DNA of 64,000 bases from Byssothecium circinans (Eukaryota; Ascomycota; Dothideomycetes; Pleosporales; Massarinaceae), in assembly GCA_010015675.1 (NCBI GenBank), contig ML976986.1, positions 407,671-471,670 on the forward strand. Reading direction: 5' to 3'. Positions within the stretch are counted from its first letter, which is position 1. Every line of letters begins with the position of its first letter. Positions 22,546 through 32,696 of the stretch are shown here, in pieces. A model generated the notes under the pieces. The model did not search any database. It was not told the origin of the DNA and worked only from the letters and a program-made list of their open reading frames with translations. The translations under genes and the position numbers were made by a program.

Positions 22546-23311
22546 CTACCTGTGGCCTCCTAACAGCGATACGTGGAGCGCACACCACACCGTCCACGCA
22601 AACAATCCCAAAACCACCAACACCCCGAGCCAAGCCGGTATCGTTTGCCTCGCCCGTAGAAGCCTCCCATGTCCCGTAATTAGCGGTGGATATATACTGT
22701 ATGTGTCTTCAAGGGACGTGGAGCGAAATGATGCAGCATCAAACGAGGTGTATTGGACTAGTGAAGCACTCTCCAGAGACGTCGGGCTGACTTCGACCCC
22801 GCTGTCGAAGCGCTTGGACTGCGTGGACGGGCTTGGAGAAGTGGTCTCGATACGGTGTTCCTCATCGAAAGGGTCGTGGAGTTGTGAGGCCGGAGACGCT
22901 CGCGGTTGTGGTTGCGGATGTGTCTACTCAGATCAGCCTATGCACTTCGCTTCCCAATATACTGCAGCTAGACTCACCATATCTATCACGAAGCATAGTC
23001 AAGATGCTCTGTATTCTGGTAACCTTTCCGCACGTATCCGCTTTCACGCTGTCTTTGTACTTCGCATTGGTACCGACTTGAGACTCTAGGCGCCGAAGCT
23101 ATCAGGCTGGGCTTGAGCCTTGGAGGGATTGCCCAGTGAGAGGACGCGCTCCCTGCATGCTACATGCTGCTGCTCAGCCTCATCTGCCTTCGTCAAGTGT
23201 TCTCGTGTTTACAATCATGTCAGATGGCTGTGGCGGGTGGTTTAGTCATGATGCAGCTTGAGACTGCTGACCTTGGGACCTTTCAATGTGTCGAGGTGCT
23301 GAGGACGTCAT
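22546..23311 (-). CDS. Probable tail-anchored orphan protein (spliced model)
   Basis: Not visible as one ORF. A four-exon minus-strand model (23311-23272, 23183-23146, 23098-22978, 22898-22546) keeps frame throughout and gives about 183 residues. The N-terminal third is helix/coiled-coil-like (DEAEQQHVACRER, LRRLESQVGTNAKYKDSV, VTRIQSILTMLRDRY), the middle is Ser/Thr-rich and acidic, and the end is one hydrophobic helix (IPAWLGVLVVLGLFAWTVWC) with a short HVSLLGGHR tail, as in tail-anchored membrane proteins. Support: the last exon is open for 117 codons with a plausible membrane helix, and a gtgagt donor follows exon 3. Weak points are the gtcctc donor of exon 2 and the cgag acceptor of exon 4. 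The coiled coil plus tail anchor recalls SNARE-like proteins, but I cannot assign one. Confidence 0.4.
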
Positions 23312-24260
23312 CTGTCGGCTTGATCGGGATTTGGGTGGGCTAGGCTATTTCTAGCGTAGCGTCACTTGCGGCTGTGTATTCTTTGCAGCTTCAGCAGTTG
23401 TATCCCCACCATTCCGCTTTCAAAAATCACCCGCTTGTGCACACACTCACAAAGTCTTCGTGATTGTAACATACTTCATTCATTTAGCAAGCTAGTCACC
23501 CTCCGAAGCCAGCGTACAGATCACGGAGTATGTCCATCCTCAAACGACCGAGTGCTCACCAGGCATGGTATACCTATAGTATGCCCCTCAAGGTCATAGT
23601 TGCCTGATGCGCACAGGAAATGCATCATGTCACATTGAATAGTAACTAGACACAACTATCAAGAAAATTGACCTAAGGAAGGCAAAAGCACACTCTGCGG
23701 CGTCACCAACCAACTTATCCGTCGAATCGCCGCAAAGGTAGAACTTGATGCTGTCACCTTCGTACACCATGGATAACTTTCCGGAGTATTTGAGGTACCT
23801 GACAGCGGAGAATGCAGCACCACTCCTCATCAACAACATCCCTCCAAATCTGACTCAGGCAATCCATTACTGATCTGGGTGCAAGATTCCTCACAAGTAG
23901 ACTCGATTTATTTACCCCGCTCATCTGTCCAACACTGGCGGTAGTTACCTCGATATAATGATGGCATTGTACGAGTTCGTGAAACTGGTATCAGGGCTAT
24001 AGTTGGACAACCTTACCAAAGAAGAATTTGACGGTACCTCATTCTAAAGTTTTGTAGCATATATTAGCTTCCACCACAATGACTGTACGCGAGATTTCTT
24101 GACATACTCAGGTCCACGAGCCAGGCACATCAGCAGTCTACGACAGGTATAAGAACGCAGAGAATTCACAAAAGACCATACAGTCCAAGCATCCACGACG
24201 CTTCCGTTCCTACACCCTTCTAATTCTTCACTTCAATCTCTCCTACCAAAACCAGCAAAC
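23312..24260. other. gene-poor gap containing a possible retroelement scrap
   Basis: Apart from the short copia-like segment listed separately, nothing is supported. The last 60 bases are pyrimidine-rich and precede the secreted protein gene at 24261. Confidence 0.4.
23630..23839 (-). pseudogene. possible Ty1/copia RNase H-region relic
   Basis: A 69-codon minus-strand frame contains AVRYLKYSGKLSMVYEGDS followed by LCGDSTDKLVGDA and a hydrophobic end. This resembles the copia polyprotein segment where a RYLKGT-like helix is followed by a DSDWAGD-like RNase H strand. The resemblance is short, with no flanking LTR or remaining pol visible, so it may be chance. Confidence 0.2.
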
Positions 24261-24920
24261 ATGCATGTCCCAATTTTTCTCATTCTCTTCCCTCTCACTC
24301 TCGCCCAGTTCGACGCTCCTTCATCACCAAACCCATACCCGGCCGCAGATCCATGCGATTTCTCGAATCTCGACAACCCACATTTCCAACTCCGCAACGT
24401 TACCTACCACTCCTCCATCACATACTCGACTCCCGCTCATCTTGCTGTTTCCGAGGCCACCTTCGAATTCACCCTCAGCAACACTGCTCCCGGTGCATAC
24501 AGCGCACAATGCAAAGGACAATCCAGCTATCAACCACAAGACTCCAACTTCTTCAACGTTGCCGAGGTCCAGGACTGCTATGAGGCGGATGGAGCTACCG
24601 GGGAAGGGAGGTTTATTTTCTCTAGGAATGCGAACGGTGATGGGTTGGGGATCAATCAGACGTGGACGTGCGGAACGTAGGTCAAGAGTTGAAAATCCAC
24701 AGAGAATCAATGCTGATGCAGATTTAGACGTTCGTTTCTTGCGACAGGCGGTACTCCTATCTATCTCACTTGCGAGCATACAAACTGGTTCAACAGTTCT
24801 TTCAATCTCGGACCTCCCTATGGCGGATTGTATTCGACGTCAGAGGTCATCTGCGACCCTTTCGATGTCGACGTAGTGTATGGGGTGGTTGAGTTGCACG
24901 GCCTGGATGACACGCTTTAG
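24261..24920 (+). CDS. Small secreted cysteine-containing protein, AA1-like (copy A)
   Basis: Exons 24261-24676 and 24728-24920 (donor gtaggt, acceptor atttag) give 202 residues. A signal peptide (MHVPIFLILFPLTLAQ) is followed by PCDFSNLDNPHFQLRNVTY, a beta-rich core with TYSTPAHLAVSEATFEFTLSN, and NQTWTC at the exon junction. The mature part has cysteines at the start, the middle (AQCKG, QDCYE), WTCG, LTCEH and VICDP. It shares this layout, the intron position and phase, and many residues with the gene at 26009. The pattern is like AA1-like (Alt a 1-type beta-barrel) proteins abundant in Mycosphaerellales secretomes, some of which are effectors; this family call is tentative. The acceptor was chosen because it aligns exon 2 with the paralogue. 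The C-terminus extends about 20 residues beyond that of copy B. Confidence 0.75.
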
Positions 24921-26008
24921 GATCGATGTCTCACGAGCGCTTCAAGCAATTTTTGAGGTTGGAATGTTGAAGTCATGTTAATCTTCGTGAGAACAGGACT
25001 ATCCTCTTGATATTCTGTTAGGTTTGGGAAAAGTACGATAACCGCAATTGGAAGATAGGACAAACGTATGAGTCAGAGTCTAAGGCGTCCTAGCCCAAGA
25101 GTTCAGTTTCAATACCGATCAATGTCAAACTCAATTGAAGAATGTCAGGATTTATAAACCCGATCAAGTGTTCCACAGCATGCTGGAGCTGTCACCATTT
25201 GCGACCGTTAAGAGTAGTCTGCTCGTCCACACTCAGAACCGATCTTTTTATTTTTAGACTTCTTTCACACGACTATCAAGCTTCAGGAATTTGCGATGTC
25301 TACAATATGGGAATCCCTTCATTCGATGCAATGTGACCGTCAAGATAGAGATACAGCTACACTCGTTTCATCGAAATCAATATCCCGATGAACAGGTCAA
25401 CCAATAAAGCTCACAGCTCTCCCCTCCATCACCCAATCAAGTGTTCGTCGGTTGGCCCCGCGTACTCAGTATCGCACTAAATGGTCACCACAACGATGAC
25501 CCCTCCACCCGTACAACTATACTTTTCAATATATCGAGCTTACGAGATGGTCACACCACAAAGTTGCACAAACAAGAATTTTCGCCTTCGTCATTGCCTG
25601 GAACGAGATCCGAGCTAGATACCCTGTGCGCAGTAAGACCGTCAGGGTTACAGGCTCTTCATGTATGTGTATTGGAGCTAACGTTCTACAGCTGCGATCT
25701 TTCGTACATTGGGTCTGACGATGGTAGGCGTGCCATCTCTGCACGAAATTTCTGTACGACAGGCTGCGCTGAGGGGTTTTTTGCCCTTTTTTCGGGGGCG
25801 CAGCGTGCACGTGTACCGTACTTCAGCTAGCATGACGATAATACAGTTATGTGTCTGCCTACTTTAGCCGCATATAAATAAAGTAAGAGATCGAACCGCA
25901 CTCTACCTTACCATCTCTCGACACATCATCTCCTCTCAACCCCTCCCGAGATACTCAGCTTCTACTGACTCCCATTCAAAACCTCAAGACAAGAAAGAGA
26001 CCGCAACA
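24921..26008. other. spacer between tandem secreted-protein paralogues
   Basis: About 1.1 kb with no supported gene. A TATA-like catataaataaa at 25870-25881 and a CT-rich leader precede the gene at 26009. Confidence 0.45.
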
Positions 26009-26687
26009 ATGCATCTCCTCTCCTCCCTCGTCACCCTCCTCCCGCTAACCCTGGCCCTCCCATCACTGACTCCACGCGCATATTCCGATCCCTGCGACTA
26101 CACAACCAACCCGCCAACCTTCTACCTCACGTCAGCGAAATACTCGTCGCAACTCACCTACTCCACACCCGCACATCTGGCCGTCTCATCGGCGACTGTT
26201 GAGTTCAATCTCACAAACAGCGTCGATGACAGCGTCAACGAGAGGTGTATAGGGTATGCTAGTGGGCAGCAATTCGACGCTGGGTTCTTTGCGTATCCGT
26301 ACGCGATTAATTGTACGGGAACTGGTGGGGGCGGTGTTATTCAGAGCGCGAGTTTCGAGTACACGGGGTATGCGAGGACGGTTGGGGTGAATGAGACGTG
26401 GACTTGTGGAGGGTAAGTTTCTCTTTCTTTGATCCTTGCATTTTTGGGGGTTTGTTTTATTTCTCTCTTTCTCTCTCGCGGACATGATAAGTGGTGGGAC
26501 TAACTCGGCTGACAAAAATAGGAATACCTATCTAGGCACCGCAGGGACGAAATTCGACTTCCAGTGCAAAGAAGACGTGTATCAGAACCCGAACTGGACT
26601 ACACCGGGCGAGATCTACAGTTCGAGGACTGTGACGTGTGAGCCGCTGAATACCTCTGTGGTTCCTACGGTTATTCAGGCGGTTTGA
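26009..26687 (+). CDS. Small secreted cysteine-containing protein, AA1-like (copy B)
   Basis: Exons 26009-26412 and 26522-26687 (donor gtaagt, acceptor aatag) give 189 residues. Signal peptide MHLLSSLVTLLPLTLALPS, then SDPCDYTTNPPTFYLTSAKY, YSTPAHLAVSSATVEFNLTN, VNETWTCGG at the junction, DFQCKEDVYQNPNWTTPGE, IYSSRTVTCEP. It is paralogous to the gene at 24261: same cysteine order, same intron phase (2) and site. The tandem arrangement implies local duplication followed by strong divergence. It is probably an extracellular beta-barrel; its role in host interaction is inference only. Confidence 0.8.
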
Positions 26688-27412
26688 TTGAGGCGCTTTT
26701 GCTTCTGGTCTGGAGGGCGGTGTTGGGCTTGAGATGTTATGATTCTCCTGTCATGCAATATTTAGAATGAAAACTTTGGGTTTCATGTAACCTATGTAAT
26801 GTCATAATATCTATTTTCGGTTAATATTTGTTTACTTCTGGCCGTGACTCTCTGGTCTTAGTATTGTCAGTCAAACACTTTCACAGAATCCACACCCGGG
26901 TTCTATTCAACTTCGCCTTTAACAGCCTATTCTCTACCTTGGGCTGTCTACTCATCTTCTCATACATTACAACCTCTATCCTAGAATCCAATTCTGATTC
27001 TCCAAGCCCCTTACTTCTTCTCACAAGTCTTCTTTCTCCATATTCGAAGCAATTCCGAGGTCTCCCGTACGATGTGTGTTGAAAGCCATGTCACCTTGGA
27101 TAATAATACAATGCATATGGAGCCATACCATTATTCCATTCCAAGTCGCTTGCATTTCAACACCCTACAACCATTGATTCTATCCAATTTGCTCCTTCCA
27201 TCTACACTCCGACCATCAAAACCGTAGAAATGCCAACTTGACAAACAAAAATGCAGTCATCGCTTTTGAAACTCCATCATATGCCAAAACGCCATACCAT
27301 GCCCCCAAAAATAACTTCGCACGGTAAATTCCATTCTCAGCTCGCCGTTTGGCAAATCTTCACCCTTAAGACTGGATAAAAAACCACACTCATAGAAAAC
27401 CGGTGTTTCCTT
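26688..27412. other. intergenic, A/T-richer
   Basis: Lies between the 3' ends of the convergent secreted-protein and F-box-like genes. No gene supported. Confidence 0.45.
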
Positions 27413-30217
27413 TCAAGCATTCCACACACGCTCGCTCTCCTGACCGAGTCCCTGCACCATCGCCTTCTTCCCTTTACTCGTCTCATCGCCACAGTTCACC
27501 CACACCTTGAACACATCATCCGTCTCACTGAGTGTCATAATCTCATCCCCGTTCTCGTTGACTTCTCTCCTTTCGTCGTCGATCCATTCAACCATGCCTA
27601 GGCCCGAATCGGCCCTGTCTTGCGTTTTGAGTCGCTTGACTTCGCTCTTGTCTTGCAGTACGTCGATGCTGCTGCGTTTTCGCGGTTGGAAATGCTCGTT
27701 GGAGGAGCTGGGGATGGTTTCGAGTTGTCTCTGGGGAAAATAGGGGTGGACTCCTGTTGTAGAGGCAAGAGTATTGGCATGATGCTGCGGCGCGTGTCCA
27801 ACAGCAGGCTGCTCAAGGTGTTGATTGTGGCGCATAGATGAGGAGACCGGCTCTATATTTACTGGGATCCAATTTCGCTGCATACTAACATTCGTAGGAC
27901 TCTGATTCGCCGACGAAGAACATGAAGTAGATGATGACGAAGCCTCAAATTGCCGGGAATTGTTGCTTGTTGCATCCCAAGCCGCGTTAATACTCTGCTG
28001 TTGCTGCATGGGTATAACAGGCATAGTAACAGTCTGCGGTTGTGTCACACGGCTTGCTAACAGAGCTAGCTGCTGCCGTTTCACTTGCTGTTCCCACCGT
28101 TGTATCGCCATCTGACGCATCGCTATAGCCTGTTGCGGGTTAAGTACTCTAGGGGGCATAGTCGACATCTGATTAATGGGTGGATAAGCGCGTGGGTTAA
28201 GTGCCATGGTCTGTCTGCACTGCGCTTGCTGCAGCGCACCTGAAACCGTAGGAGCTGGAGGGGCTTCGGCAGCAGGGCTTTGAGCGCCCTGAGTGCGTAC
28301 GGCAGTCATTTGCCGATCTATCTCGCGGAGCTCTTGGATATTGGCTACCTGCTGCCTCCTAAGCTGCATGCTGTGAAGATAGCCGTGAACGGGAACGCCT
28401 TCTTTGCTCATTGTATCCATGTCCAGTTTGATTGGCGACTGTGCGCTCGATCCCGAGCTTGTCGAAGGTCCTGGATGGGCGTTACGTTCAGGTTCGGCAG
28501 GGTCGTTGGCTTCATCCGCTGTCGAGGGATAGACGTCGACATCCAGCATCTTGCTCAGCCTCCTGTTCAGATCATCTCTTCTTCTGTCCTCTTGTTCTAG
28601 GTACGCGTACCAGTACTGAATCAGCTCATTCCGCAGTAGTCTAAATCTTTCGATATCTTCTTGCTCCCTCGCTACTCGCGCGCGATGTAGAAATGCGTGT
28701 CGTCCAGCCCTCTCAGTAACTAGTGGGATGATAGCCGAGAGCTTGGTGTAGAATTCCTTGAACTCGGTGAACATGGTACGAATCGGTGGCTTATGGGTGA
28801 GTGATGTGGACGATGTTGATGTGATCCATCGTACCCAGTCTGATCGATATTGTGCGAAAGCAGCTTCAGTGGAGATCTTGAGTGGTGCCTGAGTCGGCAA
28901 TTGGGGCACGGAGCAAAGCGGTGTTGACTGTCTTGTAGCAGGTTGGTCGAGGTGCACTCGGAAGAGTCCAGGAGGTGGTTGCGAAGGGAGCGGTAAGCTG
29001 ATCATGAAGTTCGTGTTCGGCGTGCTATCGTAAACTCCCCTGAGACGCGGTTGTCGGACGTTGCGAAGTCGCTCAAAGGGTCCCACGATCGTCTTGACAT
29101 TCTCGAGAAGCTGTTCCTCATTCCACGTAAATTTGGAAAGACCGAGTCGAACGTTTAGCTTGCACAAGTTGCGCGACTTGGCTAGAATCCCTGACACAAC
29201 TACGCCCACGTAGTCTCGGATGTCGTAAATCTCGACCTCTTCATCCCACGGTACATGACGATACGCGCGACTGGCATCTTCTCCCCAGTTCTCCACCAAT
29301 ATGTCGACAGAGTAGTTCTTCACTGCTGCAAAGTCGAATGTATTCAAGAACTTGCTCTTCATACCATCCACCTCATTGGTGATAAAATGAGACGATCCAT
29401 CTGCCCTTCTCGGCTCTAGGAGCCTTCTTCCACACAAGAACGTCCCGTCTTTCCGAACATCGATCGTGAACGGCACAGTGCTGTAGAGCAAATCCTTCAC
29501 CTCGACGCAGATTTGCCGACTGATGAGGAGCATATCGATCAGTGGTACGGGGAAAACACTTTTCGTGGTCGAGCGCTCGACGGGCGATACCTGGCCACCC
29601 CGGCGAACTATGCCCTGACGCGATGACGGCCCGGAAACCGGTGTATACAAGCAGAACCAACCTGGAGATTCCTCCTCATCATCTGGATTTTCCACATGTA
29701 ACAACGACGTCGACGATCCGATCGGCTTTGCAGGTAGCAGGTATCGGAACACTTCGAGCCGGAGTTCAAGGGGTAGGGCTGTGAAGTAGCAAGGTGTATT
29801 CGGATGGCCCTGGTGCTCTGAACAAAGCTCGAAGTAAGGAGGAGTCCATCGAAATAACCTGCCACATCGTCCTCCATCTGCTTGCATGAACTGGCACCAT
29901 CCGGCGTAGCTTTGCTGGTCTTTGTGGGCGTAGCATGTCGGAAGATAAGTCGGATGCGACTTCTTCGTATGATGGGAATTCCGACCGATGACTGCGCCGC
30001 AACGTACTCCCTTCTTCTTGTTGATGCCCGAGCATCTCCGCAGAAAGCCTTCTGGGTCCTTTGGATCCATCGGTGATGATGGAGCAGCGTTGCTCGGAGG
30101 CAACGACACAGGCAAGACCGGCTCGGGACTGTCCTCGATCTTGATTACCTCGCGCGTCATGGTTGCTGTTTTCGACATGATGTCGAAGGCGGGGTTAAGG
30201 TCGGGTTGAATCAACAT
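27413..30217 (-). CDS. Large Cys-rich / F-box-like protein with Gln-rich tail
   Basis: Single exon of 934 residues from the ATG at 30217. The N-terminus holds cysteine/histidine pairs (LRRCSGINKKKGVRCGAVIG, TCYAH, GWCQF, GGRCGRLF, LCSEHQGHP; about residues 60-140) that could form zinc knuckles. These are followed directly by FTALPLELRLEVFRYLLP, an F-box-like helix common in fungal proteins. Residues 200-400 contain a globular part typical of such families. The last 350 residues are disordered, rich in Gln, Pro and Ser, with helical segments such as AIAMRQMAIQRWEQQVKRQQ. It may be a ubiquitin-ligase adaptor or a nuclear regulator; the domain order gives no firm function. Alternative starts at residues 14 and 20 are also Met. 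Confidence 0.75.
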   Translation of the reverse strand: MLIQPDLNPAFDIMSKTATMTREVIKIEDSPEPVLPVSLPPSNAAPSSPMDPKDPEGFLRRCSGINKKKGVRCGAVIGRNSHHTKKSHPTYLPTCYAHKDQQSYAGWCQFMQADGGRCGRLFRWTPPYFELCSEHQGHPNTPCYFTALPLELRLEVFRYLLPAKPIGSSTSLLHVENPDDEEESPGWFCLYTPVSGPSSRQGIVRRGGQVSPVERSTTKSVFPVPLIDMLLISRQICVEVKDLLYSTVPFTIDVRKDGTFLCGRRLLEPRRADGSSHFITNEVDGMKSKFLNTFDFAAVKNYSVDILVENWGEDASRAYRHVPWDEEVEIYDIRDYVGVVVSGILAKSRNLCKLNVRLGLSKFTWNEEQLLENVKTIVGPFERLRNVRQPRLRGVYDSTPNTNFMISLPLPSQPPPGLFRVHLDQPATRQSTPLCSVPQLPTQAPLKISTEAAFAQYRSDWVRWITSTSSTSLTHKPPIRTMFTEFKEFYTKLSAIIPLVTERAGRHAFLHRARVAREQEDIERFRLLRNELIQYWYAYLEQEDRRRDDLNRRLSKMLDVDVYPSTADEANDPAEPERNAHPGPSTSSGSSAQSPIKLDMDTMSKEGVPVHGYLHSMQLRRQQVANIQELREIDRQMTAVRTQGAQSPAAEAPPAPTVSGALQQAQCRQTMALNPRAYPPINQMSTMPPRVLNPQQAIAMRQMAIQRWEQQVKRQQLALLASRVTQPQTVTMPVIPMQQQQSINAAWDATSNNSRQFEASSSSTSCSSSANQSPTNVSMQRNWIPVNIEPVSSSMRHNQHLEQPAVGHAPQHHANTLASTTGVHPYFPQRQLETIPSSSNEHFQPRKRSSIDVLQDKSEVKRLKTQDRADSGLGMVEWIDDERREVNENGDEIMTLSETDDVFKVWVNCGDETSKGKKAMVQGLGQESERVWNA

Positions 30218-31574
30218 GTCAATGTTGGAAATTCATCAGACGGAGATGGCGTTGCCCATTTACCTAGCGTTAGTGAGTCTCGTATTCGTCAAATAGAATA
30301 GAAAAACACCAGCTCATCGACAGGTCTTATCTCGCCATCCGAGAGGTATGGCGCAGAAGCAACGCGAGACAAGCGACAGATGTATCCCCGCAAATGACTA
30401 AAATACGCCGGTCTCGTGCGTGTGTGCTGCTGGAATGCAAAGACGCGGTGTAACACCTCGCTTCAATTCCTGAAGTGCCACTTGGATGGTAGCCCCTCAC
30501 TTTCCTCTTTGCAAAGCGACCGGGAGGGGCTTTAAGGAAGGGAGCGAGGCCGCCGCCGACGTGCGGCGGGCGTGTTGAGATGCGGCGTAACGCCTAAATT
30601 TGCACATTTGCTGGCCTTTTCTCCTAAGCGCAATACATACCGCTTGAGGGCTACGACGTAAAGCTAGGGCCTCCCGTACACCTAGGTATCCTGGTACCGC
30701 ATCATGGTAGCGGAAGACGGCTGGGTGAAGCTGCGACAGGAAACGCAGCATTGCGCGCGCCTCTGCATCATATGCTCAGCTGACGCAACTGCCATTGAGT
30801 AGTACCCTCGTTCCGGTGAATACAAGCGAATGTAGGCCGCCCGTTTGAACGAGATGCGAGCCGTGTGGCTTCGCGAAAGCTATCTAATGGTTGCGGATCG
30901 GACGAGAAGCGAGCAAGCTGACGATCTTCCGCTGTGCATTTGCGCTTACACACTTTGCGGCGCATCCATGGACGCACGCCCCAAGCGGTGAATGGTGCAG
31001 AGTGCTTTTAATTGCACATGGGAAATATGTTGCGAACTTGCGAGTGCTTTTCCCTAAGCCGGATAGAGGAAGTTCGGCGAAACTCCGCACCAGCCAACAT
31101 TTTTCGTGCGGCCGCAATCCACCCAACCGCCAGATACGAAACGGCGAAACATTGGGACAGTTTCTGCTTGCTGCAAGTTTGGCCCAAAAGGCGAAAGGCG
31201 CTGCATTATTCTCGTGCTCGCTCGGATTGGCATGGATGGCGGATGGTCGTGGACCGGCAATGCGCTGTTCTGGACTGGGATGAGAATGCCGTTTTCGCCA
31301 AAAGCTCCTAAAGAGGCTAGCGCACATGCGCCTCGTATAGCGTATCTGCTCGCTCATTCGCATCATGGCCCCCAAAGGGTAAGAATCTCGTAGCCCTCTT
31401 CTATTGTTTTATACGCCATCCGATCCTGCCTATCAAAAAGCAACTTGAACAAGAGCTAGCATCGATCTCTAGTATATAGGCGCGTGACGGGGTGAAAATC
31501 TGCCACTCATATCTGAAGTTCTTATTCTGAAACTCAGCCACGTCTTGCATTCCGCCTCGTCACTTCTGCACTTT
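30218..31574. other. intergenic, no gene supported
   Basis: Open frames on both strands are short and overlapping, without family resemblance. It holds the promoter of the minus-strand gene to its left and the region beyond the truncated transporter to its right. Confidence 0.4.
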
Positions 31575-32270
31575 TCAGCCGGGCCGTAAATACTTGCGAT
31601 CTCGGTGTCGGTTCGTAAAGAACATGTACGCCAGGAGATTGACATGGCAAGCGAGCTTGATCATGCATCCGACCAACAATCCAATCGTAGCTCCTTCGTA
31701 CTGGGGTGCTCGGCTAGCTTTCGCGACGAAAGGGCCAACAAAATTGCCCCAGCAGTAAGCGGTAAAGATCATGGCGTTTGCCATGGCGCGGTGAGTATAC
31801 CCCGCCATATTGGAGGAGATGCTTGCAGGAGATACCGTGAAACCTACGGATTGCGCGTTCTTAAGCCCGAAGGAGAACGGCCGACCCCAGGTGTTACTGC
31901 GAGGTAGGCATGCTGTGCAGGCGGCTGCAATAACACAGGGTATATTTCCGGCAGTGGCCGTGAGCAAGAGCGAATTGGGTACATTCAGTGTAATTGCGCC
32001 TCCAATGAAGAGTGCAGCGACCTGGACAGCATCTCCGACACTATTGAGCTCCGTGGTCATTGTGGTAGAGAATCCCATACCGCGAATGATGATGGTTGAG
32101 AACGATTGGATGACCCCATTAGCTATGGCGGCGGCAAAGACCGATGTGAAGAAGAGGAGGGCTTTGTGATCTTAGGGAGCGACCATGGCTCGATTCATGT
32201 CAAAAGCCTTATCCTTGATCTCAGTCCCATTGCCGGAAAGGTTGACCGGTGTTGGGAGATTGTCACCTGT
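31575..32270 (-). pseudogene. Truncated allantoate-permease-like MFS transporter (C-terminal half only)
   Basis: The minus strand encodes the second half of a Dal5-family (anion:cation symporter) MFS protein: a central-loop remnant TEIKDKAFDMNRAMVAP, an in-frame TAA, then ALLFFTSVFAAAIANGVIQS, FSTIIIRGMGFSTTMTTEL, NTWGRPFSFGLKNAQSVGF and AGYTHRAMANAMIFTAYCWG with GNFVGPFVA. These match the family's TM7-12 signatures. The first six membrane segments are absent; only about 400 bp separate it from the 3' end of the next gene. The C-terminus ends early at DRKYLRPG. The stop sits where the loop normally runs into TM7. An intron-like gtgagt...acacag lies just upstream (about 32274-32325), suggesting that a further exon decayed. 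Non-functional as a transporter. Confidence 0.7.
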
Positions 32271-32696
32271 GTAGAGAACAATGGTCAGTCCAACAAGTTG
32301 GACATGTTTGCGACTCACAACACCACTGCAAGGAGGAAAAACGGGAAAAGCCTGAGTATGGTAGATAGTCCCTTATTTTTGAGTACCTGAATTGAAAGTA
32401 CTGTATGTATGTACATTCCATCATTGTCAGGGAGTCATCACAGGTCCATCAAGATGACAGTCGTCAAACCCTTCGAACTTGGCAGCCGCACACCAGCTCG
32501 ATAACTCTCCTCCATCACCACCCAACCCCAAAACCACCGGATCTTTGCAGATCAAACCCCCTAGAAACCCAACAACCTATCTCAGAAACCAGAAGAGAAA
32601 ATGATGCCCAGAGCATTCCATGTGTCTGCTAGCTGCACTCCTGGCCCGTGAATCGAAGAACACGACCAGATTGCCTTCGCTATCGGGGGTGTCGGT
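32271..32696. other. remnant region between pseudogene and siderophore transporter
   Basis: On the minus strand, just upstream of the pseudogene, a short hydrophobic coding-like piece (FFLLAVVL) ends at a gtgagt donor, consistent with one more decayed exon. The rest shows nothing. Confidence 0.35.

Noticed and set aside
30884..31375. 163-codon minus-strand frame
   Set aside because: It overlaps equally long frames on the other strand, and its composition looks random.
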